Assembly: GCF_020819595.1 (NCBI RefSeq)
Contig: NZ_JAJHNP010000013.1
Coordinates: 62,001 to 126,000 of the forward strand
Direction of reading: 5' to 3'
Origin: Streptomyces barringtoniae
GTDB lineage: Bacteria > Actinomycetota > Actinomycetes > Streptomycetales > Streptomycetaceae
Length of the DNA: 64,000 nt
In this document: in pieces, positions 46,352 to 59,100 of the stretch
Position numbering within the stretch: position 1 is the stretch's first letter
Layout: every line of letters starts with the position of its first letter
Notes under the pieces: generated by a model
What the model was told of the DNA's origin: nothing
Databases searched by the model: none
The model's input: the letters and a program-made list of their open reading frames with translations, nothing else
Made by a program: the position numbers and the translations under genes

Positions 46352-47218
46352 GTGACCGCCGAGTCCGCCGTCACCACCTGCTTTCGTCATCCCAAGGTGG
46401 AGTCCCACGTCCGCTGCACCCGTTGCGACCGCTACATCTGCCCGGACTGCATGCGCGAGGCGGCCGTCGGCCACCAGTGCGTGGAGTGCGTGAAGGAGGG
46501 CGCGCGGTCGGTCCGGCAGGCGCGCACGGCGTTCGGCGGCCGGATCAGCGCGGTACCGCTGGTGACGTACGTCCTCATCGCGCTCAACGTGCTCGCCTAC
46601 CTGGCCGAGCTGGCCCGGCCGTCGGTCGAGGACCGCTTCGCCATGCTCGGCACGGTGCCCGCGGGCTACCTCCCTCAGGGCGTCGCGCACGGCGAGTGGT
46701 ACCGGCTGCTGACCGGCGCCTTCCTGCATCTGACGCCCGGCGAGGGCACGTTCGGCATCACGCACATCCTGTTCAACATGTTGGCGCTGTGGAACGTCGG
46801 CCGGGTGGTCGAGGCACAGCTGGGCCGGGTCCGCTGTCTCGCGCTGTATCTGCTGTCGGCGCTGGGCGGCTCGGTGCTGGTGCTGCTGCTCGCTCCCACC
46901 CAGTTCACGGTCGGCGCGTCCGGCGCGATCTTCGGCCTGGGGGCGGCGTACTACGTGATGGGCCGTCGCCTCGGCCACGACATGCAGGCGGTCAACCAGT
47001 ACATGGGCGGGCTGCTGGCATGGCTGGTGATCTCCGCGTGGCTGACCTCCTGGCAGGCCCACCTCGGCGGCCTGCTCGCGGGCGGAGTGGTGACGCTGGC
47101 CTACGCGTACGCGCCCCGCGACGGCCGGCGCACGCTGGTCCAGGCGGGGGTGTGCGTGGCCGTCCTGGCGCTGCTGCTGGTGCTCACCTGGATGAAGGTG
47201 ACATCGCTGACGGCCTGA
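46352..47218 (+). CDS. rhomboid-family intramembrane serine protease with N-terminal zinc finger
   Basis: A 288-residue rhomboid protease. The catalytic Ser190 is in GASGAIFGLGAAYYVMG, and the catalytic His237 in WQAHLGGLLAGG. HILFNMLALWNVGRVVEAQLG gives the N/M/L positions of the family's helix 2. Residues 10-48 hold a B-box-like zinc finger: Cys10, His12, Cys21, Cys24, Cys30/Cys33, His41 and Cys43/Cys46, common among actinobacterial rhomboids. Six or seven membrane helices follow. It cleaves transmembrane substrates, unknown here. GTG at 46352, with AAGGAG eight bases upstream. Confidence 0.9.
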   Translation: MTAESAVTTCFRHPKVESHVRCTRCDRYICPDCMREAAVGHQCVECVKEGARSVRQARTAFGGRISAVPLVTYVLIALNVLAYLAELARPSVEDRFAMLGTVPAGYLPQGVAHGEWYRLLTGAFLHLTPGEGTFGITHILFNMLALWNVGRVVEAQLGRVRCLALYLLSALGGSVLVLLLAPTQFTVGASGAIFGLGAAYYVMGRRLGHDMQAVNQYMGGLLAWLVISAWLTSWQAHLGGLLAGGVVTLAYAYAPRDGRRTLVQAGVCVAVLALLLVLTWMKVTSLTA

Positions 47219-47275
47219 GCGGGCGCGGGAAAAACCAGGTGTCCGGCCCGCGGAGCCGACCGTACGCTTCCGGCC

Positions 47276-47953
47276 ATGCCCGAGCATCCGTGGTTCGTCA
47301 TCGAGGCGGAAGACGTCGAGGAGTTCGAGTACACCGACGACGAGCGCGCCTTCGCGGCCGCCCTGCGCGAGCGGACCGCCGGTTGGGCCGAGCCCCACGT
47401 CGGCGGCGAGCTCCTGCGGCCGGACGCCTGGGACTCGCTGGTCGCCTGCCTGAACTTCGGTGACCCTCAGGCCCCGCGCCACCTCGTCGACATCGGCGTG
47501 CACTTCTACGGCGACCGGGTCCGCGGAGACCGTCTGCACAACCAGCTGTTCGCCCTGACCGACCGCCCGTCGAACTGGGCGCTGGAGGCCACCGGAACGG
47601 TGGAGGAGCTGGCCGACCGGTCGGCCAGGTGGTTCCGTGCGGTCCTGGACAAGCCCGTGGTGCTGTACGTCTGGCTGAACGACGACCGGTACGCCTACGC
47701 GGCACGCTTCGCCTTCGCCGACGACGACCGGACGATCAGCCAGCTGTACCGCAGGGACCTGGCTCCGGCGGGGCAGGCGGAGGAACTGATCGCGGCCGGC
47801 CATGTGCACGGCCGGGGCTGGATCCAGACCGCCGGACTGCCCGTGCCCACGCTCTACCAGCACGTCCGCGGTGATCTGGGCAGGGCCGTCCTGCCGTCCG
47901 GGGTGCGGGCCGTCGCCGAGCGCGGGCCGCTCGCGGGCGTCTGGTACGAGTAG
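47276..47953 (+). CDS. conserved hypothetical protein
   Basis: A 225-residue soluble protein I do not recognise. It is acidic at the N-terminus (FVIEAEDVEEFEYTDDE) and mixed alpha/beta in the middle, with FALTDRPSNWALEATGTVEELADRSARWFRAVLDKPVVLYVWLNDD, a stretch of alternating hydrophobic residues. The arrangement resembles a small immunity/SUFU-like fold, but this is only an impression. ATG at 47276 lies 57 bases after the rhomboid stop; it may share that transcript. Codon bias is fully typical of the region. Confidence 0.75.
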   Translation: MPEHPWFVIEAEDVEEFEYTDDERAFAAALRERTAGWAEPHVGGELLRPDAWDSLVACLNFGDPQAPRHLVDIGVHFYGDRVRGDRLHNQLFALTDRPSNWALEATGTVEELADRSARWFRAVLDKPVVLYVWLNDDRYAYAARFAFADDDRTISQLYRRDLAPAGQAEELIAAGHVHGRGWIQTAGLPVPTLYQHVRGDLGRAVLPSGVRAVAERGPLAGVWYE

Positions 47954-47977
47954 CGCCCGGAGCCGGACATGCAACGA

Positions 47978-48016
47978 CGCCTGCCCGGCGTCCGGTCGGG
48001 GACAGTTGGGCAGGCG
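47978..48016. terminator. hairpin between the hypothetical gene and gltD
   Basis: CGCCTGCCC (47978-47986) pairs with GGGCAGGCG (48008-48016), a perfect 9-bp stem with a 21-base loop, between convergent stop codons at 47953 and 48065. A second small hairpin, CCGTAC/GTACGG, is at 48028-48045. Confidence 0.65.
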
Positions 48017-48064
48017 CCGTCAGTGTTCCGTACGCCGTTGTACGGGACGTTCTTCGGGGTGCCG

Positions 48065-49520
48065 TCAGACCGCCAGGGCGCGGTCGGTCGGGCGGATCGG
48101 GGCCGGCAGGTCGCTGGCTCCGGTCAGGAACCGGTCGACACCGCGGGCGGCCGAGCGGCCCTCCGCGATCGCCCACACGATGAGGGACTGGCCGCGGCCG
48201 GCGTCACCGGCGACGAACACACCCGGCACGTTGGTCTGGAAGTCGGCGTCGCGGGCGATGTTACCGCGTTCGTCGAGGTCCAGGCCGAACTGCTCCACCA
48301 GGCCGTTCTCCCGGTCGGTGCCGGTGAAGCCCATGGCGAGGGTGACCAGCTGGGCCGGGATCTTGCGCTCGGTGCCCGGCTTGGAGGTCAGCTTGCCGTC
48401 CACGAACTCCACCTCGGCGAGGTGCAGCCACTGCACGTTGCCGTCCTCGTCGCCCTCGAAGTGGGTGGTGGAGGCGGAGTAGATCCGCTCGCCGCCCTCC
48501 TCGTGGGCCGAGGTGACCTTGTACAGGATCGGGAAGGTCGGCCAGGGCTGGTTGGTCGGGTGCCGCTCGTCGTTCGGGCGGGGCATGATCTCCAGCTGGG
48601 TGACGGAGGCCGCGCCCTGACGGTGGGCGGTGCCCACGCAGTCCGCGCCGGTGTCACCGCCGCCGATGACGACGACGTGCTTGCCCTCGGCCGAGATCGG
48701 CGCGGTGACGTAGTCACCCTCCTGGACCTTGTTCGCCAGGGGCAGGTACTCCATGGCCTGGTAGATGCCCTTGAGCTCGCGGCCCGGCACCGGCAGGTCA
48801 CGGGCGGTCGTGGCGCCGGCGGCGATCACGATCGCGTCGTACCGCTTCTTCAGGTCGCGGGCGTTGATGTCGCGGCCGATCTCGACGCCGGTGCGGAAGC
48901 GGGTGCCCTCCGCGCGCATCTGCTCGATACGGCGGTTGATGTGCCGCTTCTCCATCTTGAACTCGGGGATGCCGTACCGCAGGAGGCCTCCGATGCGGTC
49001 CGCGCGCTCGTAGACGGCGACCGTGTGGCCGGCCCGGGTCAGCTGCTGGGCGGCGGCGAGACCCGAGGGGCCCGAGCCGATGACCGCGACCGTCTTGCCG
49101 GACAGGCGCTCGGGGATCTGCGGGGCGACGTCCCCGGTCTCCCACGCCTTGTCGATGATCGAGACCTCGACGTTCTTGATGGTGACCGGCGGCTGGTTGA
49201 TGCCGAGCACGCACGCCGACTCGCAGGGGGCCGGGCAGAGGCGACCGGTGAACTCCGGGAAGTTGTTGGTCGCGTGCAGGCGCTCCTGGGCGGCGGCCCA
49301 GTCCTCGCGGTAGGCGTAGTCGTTCCACTCGGGGATCAGGTTCCCCAGCGGACAGCCGTTGTGGCAGAACGGGATGCCGCAGTCCATGCACCGGCTGGCC
49401 TGCTTGCTGATGATCGGCAGCAGGGAGCCGGGGACGTAGACCTCGTTCCAGTCCTTGACGCGCTCACCGACGGGGCGGGTCTTGGCGACCTCACGGCCGT
49501 GGTTCAGGAAGCCCTTCGGG

Positions 49521-49528
<8 letters not shown>
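48065..49528 (-). CDS. gltD: glutamate synthase [NADPH] small subunit
   Basis: A 487-residue flavoprotein that passes electrons from NADPH through FAD and two [4Fe-4S] clusters to GltB. The N-terminal Cys cluster is CMDCGIPFCHNGCPLGNLIPEW (about 40-61), with a second set PCESAC near 97-102. FAD motif GSGPSGLAAAQQLTRAG (about 152-168) and NADPH motif GGGDTGADCVGTAHR (about 290-304) follow, and VFVAGDAGRGQSLIVWAIAEG is near the C-terminus. ATG at 49528 overlaps the last 8 bases of gltB, so the subunits are translationally coupled. Confidence 0.96.
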
Positions 49529-54113
<4,585 letters not shown>

Positions 54114-54273
54114 CGGCTCTCCCGTCGTCGTCATGAGGCATGTGGCAGGTGCCGAGGGACGACGTTGGCCCTCTGCGTGATCTCAAAATTTCGTGCAGGT
54201 TACATGATGGAGCGGTTCTCGGGAACCGGATACCCCGTTCCAACATGCGGACGCCACGGGGTCCGTGGCGCAG

Positions 54274-54415
54274 GCGCCGCACGGTGGCGGCGGGGTGCCG
54301 CGCGGGGCGGCGGAGTGCCACTCATGGCGGCGGTCTGCCGCGCGATCGCGGCAGGGCGCCGCACGGTCGCGGCGGGACCGCGCGTGACGGTCCGGGTGCC
54401 GCGCGATGGCGGCGA
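54274..54415. repeat. degenerate ~20-bp minisatellite, about seven units
   Basis: Units of 19-21 bp follow the pattern (G/T)GCCGC(A/G)CGGTGGCGGCGG with substitutions; units 1 and 5 are nearly identical (GCGCCGCACGGT-GCGGCGGG). A G10 homopolymer lies seven bases beyond. Confidence 0.75.
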
Positions 54416-54598
54416 ACGTGTGGGGGGGGGGACCGGACGGACGTGATCGGTCGGATCGGCGTCCGGCGGCCCGATGGGGGGCGGGGGAGCGTCTTCGCCC
54501 GTCCCGCGGGGGTGCGGCAGGCGTCGTTGCCCACAGCGCTTACGGCTCATGCCCGGTGGTCACACGGTCGAAACCAGCGAGTAACGAGCTTTCTCGGC

Positions 54599-54624
54599 TA
54601 CTTATGCGGCCCAACGCATAAGTA
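54599..54624. terminator. perfect 10-bp hairpin just downstream of the VIT gene
   Basis: TACTTATGCG (54599-54608) and CGCATAAGTA (54615-54624) pair exactly around a 6-base loop, nine bases after the VIT stop codon. The stem is AT-rich, unlike other terminators in this window, and no T-run follows; it may be a terminator or a protein-binding palindrome. Confidence 0.55.
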
Positions 54625-54633
54625 CCGGCGGCG

Positions 54634-55365
54634 CTATCCTACGGCCGTTCCGAACAGGGTGCCCAGGGCGTACGTCACACCGGCCGCCGCACCGCCCAGC
54701 GCAAGCTGCCTGAGGCCGCTGTACCACCAGCTCCGCGCGGTCACCTTGGCCACCACGGCACCGCAGCCGAAGAGCCCGGCGAGGGCCAGCAGCACGGTGG
54801 GCCACAGTGCGCTCGCGCCGAGCAGGAACGGCAGTACGGGCAGCAGGGCGCCGAGGGCGAAGGATCCGAAGGAGGAGACCGCGGCGACCAGCGGCGAGGG
54901 CAGATCGCCGGGGTCGATGCCCAGCTCCTCGCGGGCGTGGATCTCCAGGGCCTGCTCGGGATCCTTGGACAGCTGCCGTGCGACCTCCCGGGCCAGGGCG
55001 GGCTCCACGCCCCGGGCGACGTACAGGGCCGCGAGCTCGTCCTCCTCGTCCTGCGGGTGCTTGCGCAGCTCACGGCGCTCGACATCGAGCTCGGCCTCGA
55101 CCAGCTCCCGCTGGGAGGCGACCGAGGTGTACTCGCCGGCCGCCATGGAGAAGGCACCCGCCGCCAGCCCGGCGAGCCCGGTGATGACAATGGTCTGCTG
55201 GCTCACGGATCCGCCGGCCACACCGGTCATCAGGGCGAGGTTGGAGACGAGGCCGTCCATGGCTCCGAAGACGGCGGGGCGCAGCCAGCCGCCGTTGACA
55301 TCGCGGTGCGTGTGGTTGTCGCGGTGCGCTTCGTGCAGCGCGGCCTGGGTCTCGATGATGGCCAT
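54634..55365 (-). CDS. VIT1/CCC1-family iron or manganese transporter
   Basis: A 243-residue five-helix membrane transporter of the vacuolar iron transporter family. The opening HRDNHTHRDVNGGWLRPAVFGAMDGLVSNLALMTGVAGG (about 15-53) carries the signature metal-path Asp and Met residues of helix 1. A cytoplasmic acidic helical insert (ELDVERRELRKHPQDEEDELAALYVARG, about 92-120) with Glu residues is the metal-binding domain of the family. The last three helices follow. It exports or sequesters Fe2+/Mn2+. ATG at 55365. Its promoter contains an iron box at 55379-55397. Confidence 0.9.
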   Translation of the reverse strand: MAIIETQAALHEAHRDNHTHRDVNGGWLRPAVFGAMDGLVSNLALMTGVAGGSVSQQTIVITGLAGLAAGAFSMAAGEYTSVASQRELVEAELDVERRELRKHPQDEEDELAALYVARGVEPALAREVARQLSKDPEQALEIHAREELGIDPGDLPSPLVAAVSSFGSFALGALLPVLPFLLGASALWPTVLLALAGLFGCGAVVAKVTARSWWYSGLRQLALGGAAAGVTYALGTLFGTAVG

Positions 55366-55378
55366 GCGGGCCCCCCGG

Positions 55379-55397
55379 ATAGCTTAGCCAAAGCTAA
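55379..55397 (-). promoter_or_regulatory. iron box (DmdR/IdeR-type) upstream of the VIT gene
   Basis: On the minus strand these 19 bases match the actinobacterial iron-box consensus TTAGGTTAGGCTAACCTAA at 15 of 19 positions (mismatches at 5, 8, 15 and 19). They begin 14 bases before the VIT start codon. A DmdR1/IdeR-type regulator with Fe2+ should bind here. Confidence 0.7.
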
Positions 55398-55464
55398 CTT
55401 TGGACGAGTTCTACTTTTCGACACCACTGAACCTACGCCCCTTCCTTCGCTCCCGCCAGCAAGG

Positions 55465-55483
55465 AAAGGCTGAGCTAACCTGC
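55465..55483 (+). promoter_or_regulatory. weaker second iron-box-like site
   Basis: GCTAACCT (55474-55481) matches the right half of the iron box perfectly, while the left half is poor; overall 12 of 19. The core AGGCTGAGCTAACCT is an imperfect palindrome. It lies between the VIT gene and the ADP-ribosylglycohydrolase operon. Confidence 0.35.
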
Positions 55484-55622
55484 ACCTTTACCCGTTTGCG
55501 CTCATCCGTGCATGATCTTGCTCAGTTGCCAAGCGGGTGACTTCGACTTGTGGAGGCTCGCGGGGGCGCACCCCGTGGCACACATCCGCAAAGCGCGTTC
55601 CCGGCCCCGAAGGAGTCCGCCC

Positions 55623-56774
55623 ATGGCATCGATCGCCTGCACTCCCCCGGTTCCGGCGCCCGACGACGCCACCGGGCTGCGCGGCCGGGCCCGCGGCGCG
55701 CTGCTGGGCCTGGCCGTCGGAGACGCGCTGGGCGCGCCCGCGGAGAACCTCAAGCCGTCCGAGATCCGCGCGCGTTGGGGCCGCATCACGGGATACGTGG
55801 CCGAGACTCCGTGCGGCACGGACGACACGGAGTACGCGATCTTCTCCGGACTGCTGCTCGCCCGGCACGGCTCGGCGCTGACTCCGGCGCATGTGGAGGC
55901 GGCCTGGCACGAGTGGATCGCCGACCGCGCCGAGGGCCCCTTCCGGGGCGCCGGTTTCAGCGAGCGCGGCACGCTGGAGAACCTGCGCCGGGGCCTGGCC
56001 GCCCCCATCTCGGCCCAGCACCGGCACGCCTGGAGCGACGGTCTGGCCATGCGGGCGGCCCCCTTCGGCGTCTTCGCCGCCGGCCGCCCCGCCGAAGCGG
56101 CCCGCCTGGTGGCGATCGACGGTTCGGTCAGCCACGAGGGCGAGGGCATCTACGGCGGCCAGGCGGTCGCGGCGGGGGTGGCGGCGGCGATGACGGGCGC
56201 CCCGGTTCCGGTGGTGATCGCCTCCGCCCTCGCGGTGATCCCCGAGGACTCCTGGACGGCGCGCTCCCTGCGCCGGGCGGTGGCCGTCGCCCACCGCGGC
56301 GAGCGCGCGGTCCGCTCCGCGGTCGTCATCGGCGGCTACCCCTGGACCGACCTGGCCCCCGAGGCGGTCGCCCTGGCCTTCGGCGCATACGCGGCGGCCG
56401 ACGGCGACTTCGTCCAGGCCGTCCTGACGGCCGTCAACATGGGCCGCGACGCCGATACGACGGCGGCGGTGGCCGGCGCCCTGTCCGGCGCGACCCACGG
56501 CATCTCCGCGATCCCCGCCCACTGGGCCGGCCCCGTCGGTCCCGCCCGCGGCCGCTGCCTGCCGTCCATGGCGGGCCACCACGTCCTGGACGTGGCCGAG
56601 CTACTGGTCCCGGGCGAGGGCGGGAAGTGGGGGACCAGACCGTCCCTGCCCCTCTCGCCCGCCGCTCGACCGGCCGAGCCGGCCGGACGGGTGGGCGACG
56701 GGAGGTCCAGGGAGCGGAGCCCCCTGGTCGGGGCGGGGAACGCCGGGCAGGCGGACGGGGAGGGTCAGTCATGA
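55623..56774 (+). CDS. ADP-ribosylglycohydrolase-family protein 1
   Basis: A 383-residue all-helical ADP-ribosylglycohydrolase (DraG/ARH fold), first gene of a seven-gene operon. The N-terminal metal motif is GLAVGDALGAP (about 29-39), the second is TDDTE at 66-70, and the C-terminal one is NMGRDADTT (272-280), giving a complete dinuclear Mg2+ site. Such enzymes remove ADP-ribose from proteins, nucleic acids or O-acetyl-ADP-ribose. The last 45 residues are Gly/Arg/Pro-rich and low-complexity. AAGGAG lies 7 bases before the ATG. Its stop overlaps the next ATG (ATGA). Confidence 0.92.
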   Translation: MASIACTPPVPAPDDATGLRGRARGALLGLAVGDALGAPAENLKPSEIRARWGRITGYVAETPCGTDDTEYAIFSGLLLARHGSALTPAHVEAAWHEWIADRAEGPFRGAGFSERGTLENLRRGLAAPISAQHRHAWSDGLAMRAAPFGVFAAGRPAEAARLVAIDGSVSHEGEGIYGGQAVAAGVAAAMTGAPVPVVIASALAVIPEDSWTARSLRRAVAVAHRGERAVRSAVVIGGYPWTDLAPEAVALAFGAYAAADGDFVQAVLTAVNMGRDADTTAAVAGALSGATHGISAIPAHWAGPVGPARGRCLPSMAGHHVLDVAELLVPGEGGKWGTRPSLPLSPAARPAEPAGRVGDGRSRERSPLVGAGNAGQADGEGQS

Positions 56775-57889
56775 CGGCGCGCCGTGTCGAGGGGCTCCTG
56801 CTGGGCCTCGCCGCGGGCGACGCCGCCGGCTGGCCGGCCGCACGGCACCGAGCCAGCCGTATGCCCGAGTGGACCCGCCGCCTCACCCGCGAGCTGGACA
56901 CCTTCGCCGAGCAGAACGCCACCACCACCCTCCCGGTGCCGATCGCCCTCAACCAACCCCCCGAACCCCTCCGCCTCGGCCCCTCCGACGACGCCGAGTG
57001 GGCGGCCTTCGCCGCGGAGACGGTCCTGCGGGCCGGCGACGACGACGCCCTCGGCGATCTCAGCCGGGAGCGCCGTACCCGCGCCGCCATCGACCTCACC
57101 TGGACCGCCGTGGCCGCGGAGGTCGCCGCCGCGGCGGACCGCGCCCCCGAGGTCGAGTCCGCGGTACTCCCCCTGCGCGCCCGCATCTCCGTCCGCGCCG
57201 GCCTCGGCAACCTCGCCGCCGGCCTGCGCCCGCCCGCCACCGGCCACGACAACCCGCACTACTTCGACGACGCCGCCTGCGTCCGCGCCTGCGTCCTCGC
57301 CGTCGCACACCCCGGCGACCCCGAACGCGCCGCCGCCCTCGCCGAGTTCGACGCCCGCTACACCCAGGACGGCGACGGTGTGCACGGCGCCCGCGCCATG
57401 GCCGCCGCCCTCGCGGTCGCCCTCACCGGCGCGCCGACGCACACCTGCGTGACCGCCGCGCTCGCCGAACTCCCGCCCGACACCGAGATCGGCCGCAACG
57501 CCCGCCACGCGCTCGCCCTCGCCGCGGACAGCGACTCCGCCTTCGCCCTCGTCCCGCTCCTCGAGCACCAGATCGTGGACCACGTCTACAGCTACGGCAT
57601 CGCCGCCGCCGAGACCGTACCGGTCGCCCTCGCCCTGGCCACCGCCGCCCACGGCCGTATCGCCGAGGCCGTCCCCGCCGCCGCCTGCCTGTCCCGGGTC
57701 GCCGACTCCGCCCCCGCCCTCGCGGGCGCCCTCACCGGAGCCCTGGGCGGCGGCGCGGCCATCCCGCGGACCTGGCGGGACGCCTGCCGCACCCTGTCCG
57801 GCTGCGCCCTGCCCCGCCTCGCCGACACCGACCTGGTGGAACTCGCCGGACTCCTGGAAGCCGCGCAACCGGCCCGCCCAGGAGGATGA
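56771..57889 (+). CDS. ADP-ribosylglycohydrolase-family protein 2, metal site degenerate
   Basis: A 372-residue paralogue of the same fold: GLLLGLAAGDAAGWPAARH at about 8-26 and a long helical core with DGDGVHGARAMAAALAVALTG. The usual T-D-D-T is SDDAE (about 73-77), and the C-terminal NxGRDADT is replaced by SRVADSAPALAGALTGAL, losing the first Asp, so one or both metals may not bind. It could be a regulatory pseudoenzyme or act on a distinct ligand. The ATG at 56771 overlaps the previous stop. Confidence 0.85.
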   Translation: MTARRVEGLLLGLAAGDAAGWPAARHRASRMPEWTRRLTRELDTFAEQNATTTLPVPIALNQPPEPLRLGPSDDAEWAAFAAETVLRAGDDDALGDLSRERRTRAAIDLTWTAVAAEVAAAADRAPEVESAVLPLRARISVRAGLGNLAAGLRPPATGHDNPHYFDDAACVRACVLAVAHPGDPERAAALAEFDARYTQDGDGVHGARAMAAALAVALTGAPTHTCVTAALAELPPDTEIGRNARHALALAADSDSAFALVPLLEHQIVDHVYSYGIAAAETVPVALALATAAHGRIAEAVPAAACLSRVADSAPALAGALTGALGGGAAIPRTWRDACRTLSGCALPRLADTDLVELAGLLEAAQPARPGG

Positions 57890-57897
57890 TTCGGGGC

Positions 57898-59100
57898 ATG
57901 ACGCCCATGGAGTCCAAAGGACTCAAAGAACAAGAAAGCAGCCGATCGTCGCTGCCCGGTCTCGACGACCGGATCACCGGGGCGCTCGTGGGAGCCGCCG
58001 TCGGCGACGCCCTCGGCGGCCCGGTCGAGGGGTACTCCCCCGACCAGATCGCCGAGCGCCACGGCGGCCGTGTCCACGGCATCGTGGGCCCCTGGCACGG
58101 CGACGCCTGGCGCACCGCCCGCCCCCTCGCCCCGTACCACAAGGGCGACGGCCACGTCACCGACGACACCCTGATGACGCACGCGCTGGTCCGGGTGTAC
58201 GCCCGCGTCCGCGACCACCTCGACGCCTACGCGATCGCCGACCACCTGGTCCCGGACCTGATGACGAACCCGCGCTGGATCCCGGAGCTGGAGACCGAGA
58301 CCCTGCCGGTGCACCGCCTCTTCCTCGCCGAGAAGTGGCTCGTGGCCCGGCTGGCCCACGGTCACGCCGACCCCCGGGAGGCGGGCGTCGGCAACATCGT
58401 CAACTGCGGTGCGGCGATGTACATGGCCCCCGTCGGCCTGGTGAACGCGGCCGACCCGGCCGCCGCCTACGCCGAGGCACTGGACATCGCCGGCGCACAC
58501 CAGTCGTCGTACGGCCGTGAGGCGGCCGGTGTCCTCGCCGCGGCCGTCGCCGCCGCCGCGACCCCGGGCGCGACCCCGGACTCGGTGGTCACCGCGTGCC
58601 TGTCCCTGGCGAAGGACGGCACGCGCGAGGCGATCGAGAAGGTCTGCGAAGTGGCCCGCGGCCACAGCGACTTCGAGTCGGCGCTCCGGCCGCTGCGCGC
58701 GGCGGTGGCCCCGTACGACACCGTCGGCCCGGACTACCGCGCCCCCTCGCTGGCCGCCCGCCGCCCCTCACGGCTGCACGCGATCGAGGAACTGCCCATC
58801 GCCCTCGGCATGGTGCTGGTCTCCGGCGGCGACTACCGGCACGCCGTGCTCGGCGCGGTCAACTACGGCCGCGACTGCGACTCGATCGCGACGATGGCCG
58901 GTGCCCTCGCGGGTGCCCTGGGCTCGGCCGTCCCGGAGGACTGGGCGAAGACGGTGGCGGAGGCCAGCCGGCTGGACCTGTGGGAGCCGGCCCGCACGCT
59001 CGCCGAGGTCGCGCGGGAGGTCTTCGAACGGGACGTACGGCGCCGGCGCGCGCACGAGCGGGCGTTCACGGCCCTCGGAGGCACCGCATGCTCCGACTGA
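57898..59100 (+). CDS. ADP-ribosylglycohydrolase-family protein 3
   Basis: A 400-residue ARH-fold protein with an intact site: GAAVGDALGGPVEGYSPDQI (about 33-52), TDDTLMTHALVRVY (about 86-99) and NYGRDCDSIATMAGALAGALG near 320, the DxDS form. The N-terminus is a Ser/Lys/Glu-rich leader. Three in-frame ATGs compete (57886, 57898, 57907); 57898 was chosen because GGAGG is 12 bases upstream, whereas at 57886 it abuts the ATG. The last 13 bases overlap the next gene. Confidence 0.9.
   Translation: MTPMESKGLKEQESSRSSLPGLDDRITGALVGAAVGDALGGPVEGYSPDQIAERHGGRVHGIVGPWHGDAWRTARPLAPYHKGDGHVTDDTLMTHALVRVYARVRDHLDAYAIADHLVPDLMTNPRWIPELETETLPVHRLFLAEKWLVARLAHGHADPREAGVGNIVNCGAAMYMAPVGLVNAADPAAAYAEALDIAGAHQSSYGREAAGVLAAAVAAAATPGATPDSVVTACLSLAKDGTREAIEKVCEVARGHSDFESALRPLRAAVAPYDTVGPDYRAPSLAARRPSRLHAIEELPIALGMVLVSGGDYRHAVLGAVNYGRDCDSIATMAGALAGALGSAVPEDWAKTVAEASRLDLWEPARTLAEVAREVFERDVRRRRAHERAFTALGGTACSD

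Larger units (their letters stand above)
54114..54633. other. 520-base intergenic region between gltB and the VIT gene
   Basis: It contains the gltB leader (54114-54270, AT-richer, with a small GGTTC/GAACC hairpin near 54216), a degenerate ~20-bp minisatellite (54274-54415), a run of ten G (54422-54431) and a 10-bp-arm hairpin (54599-54624) just past the VIT stop. No gene supported. Confidence 0.6.
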
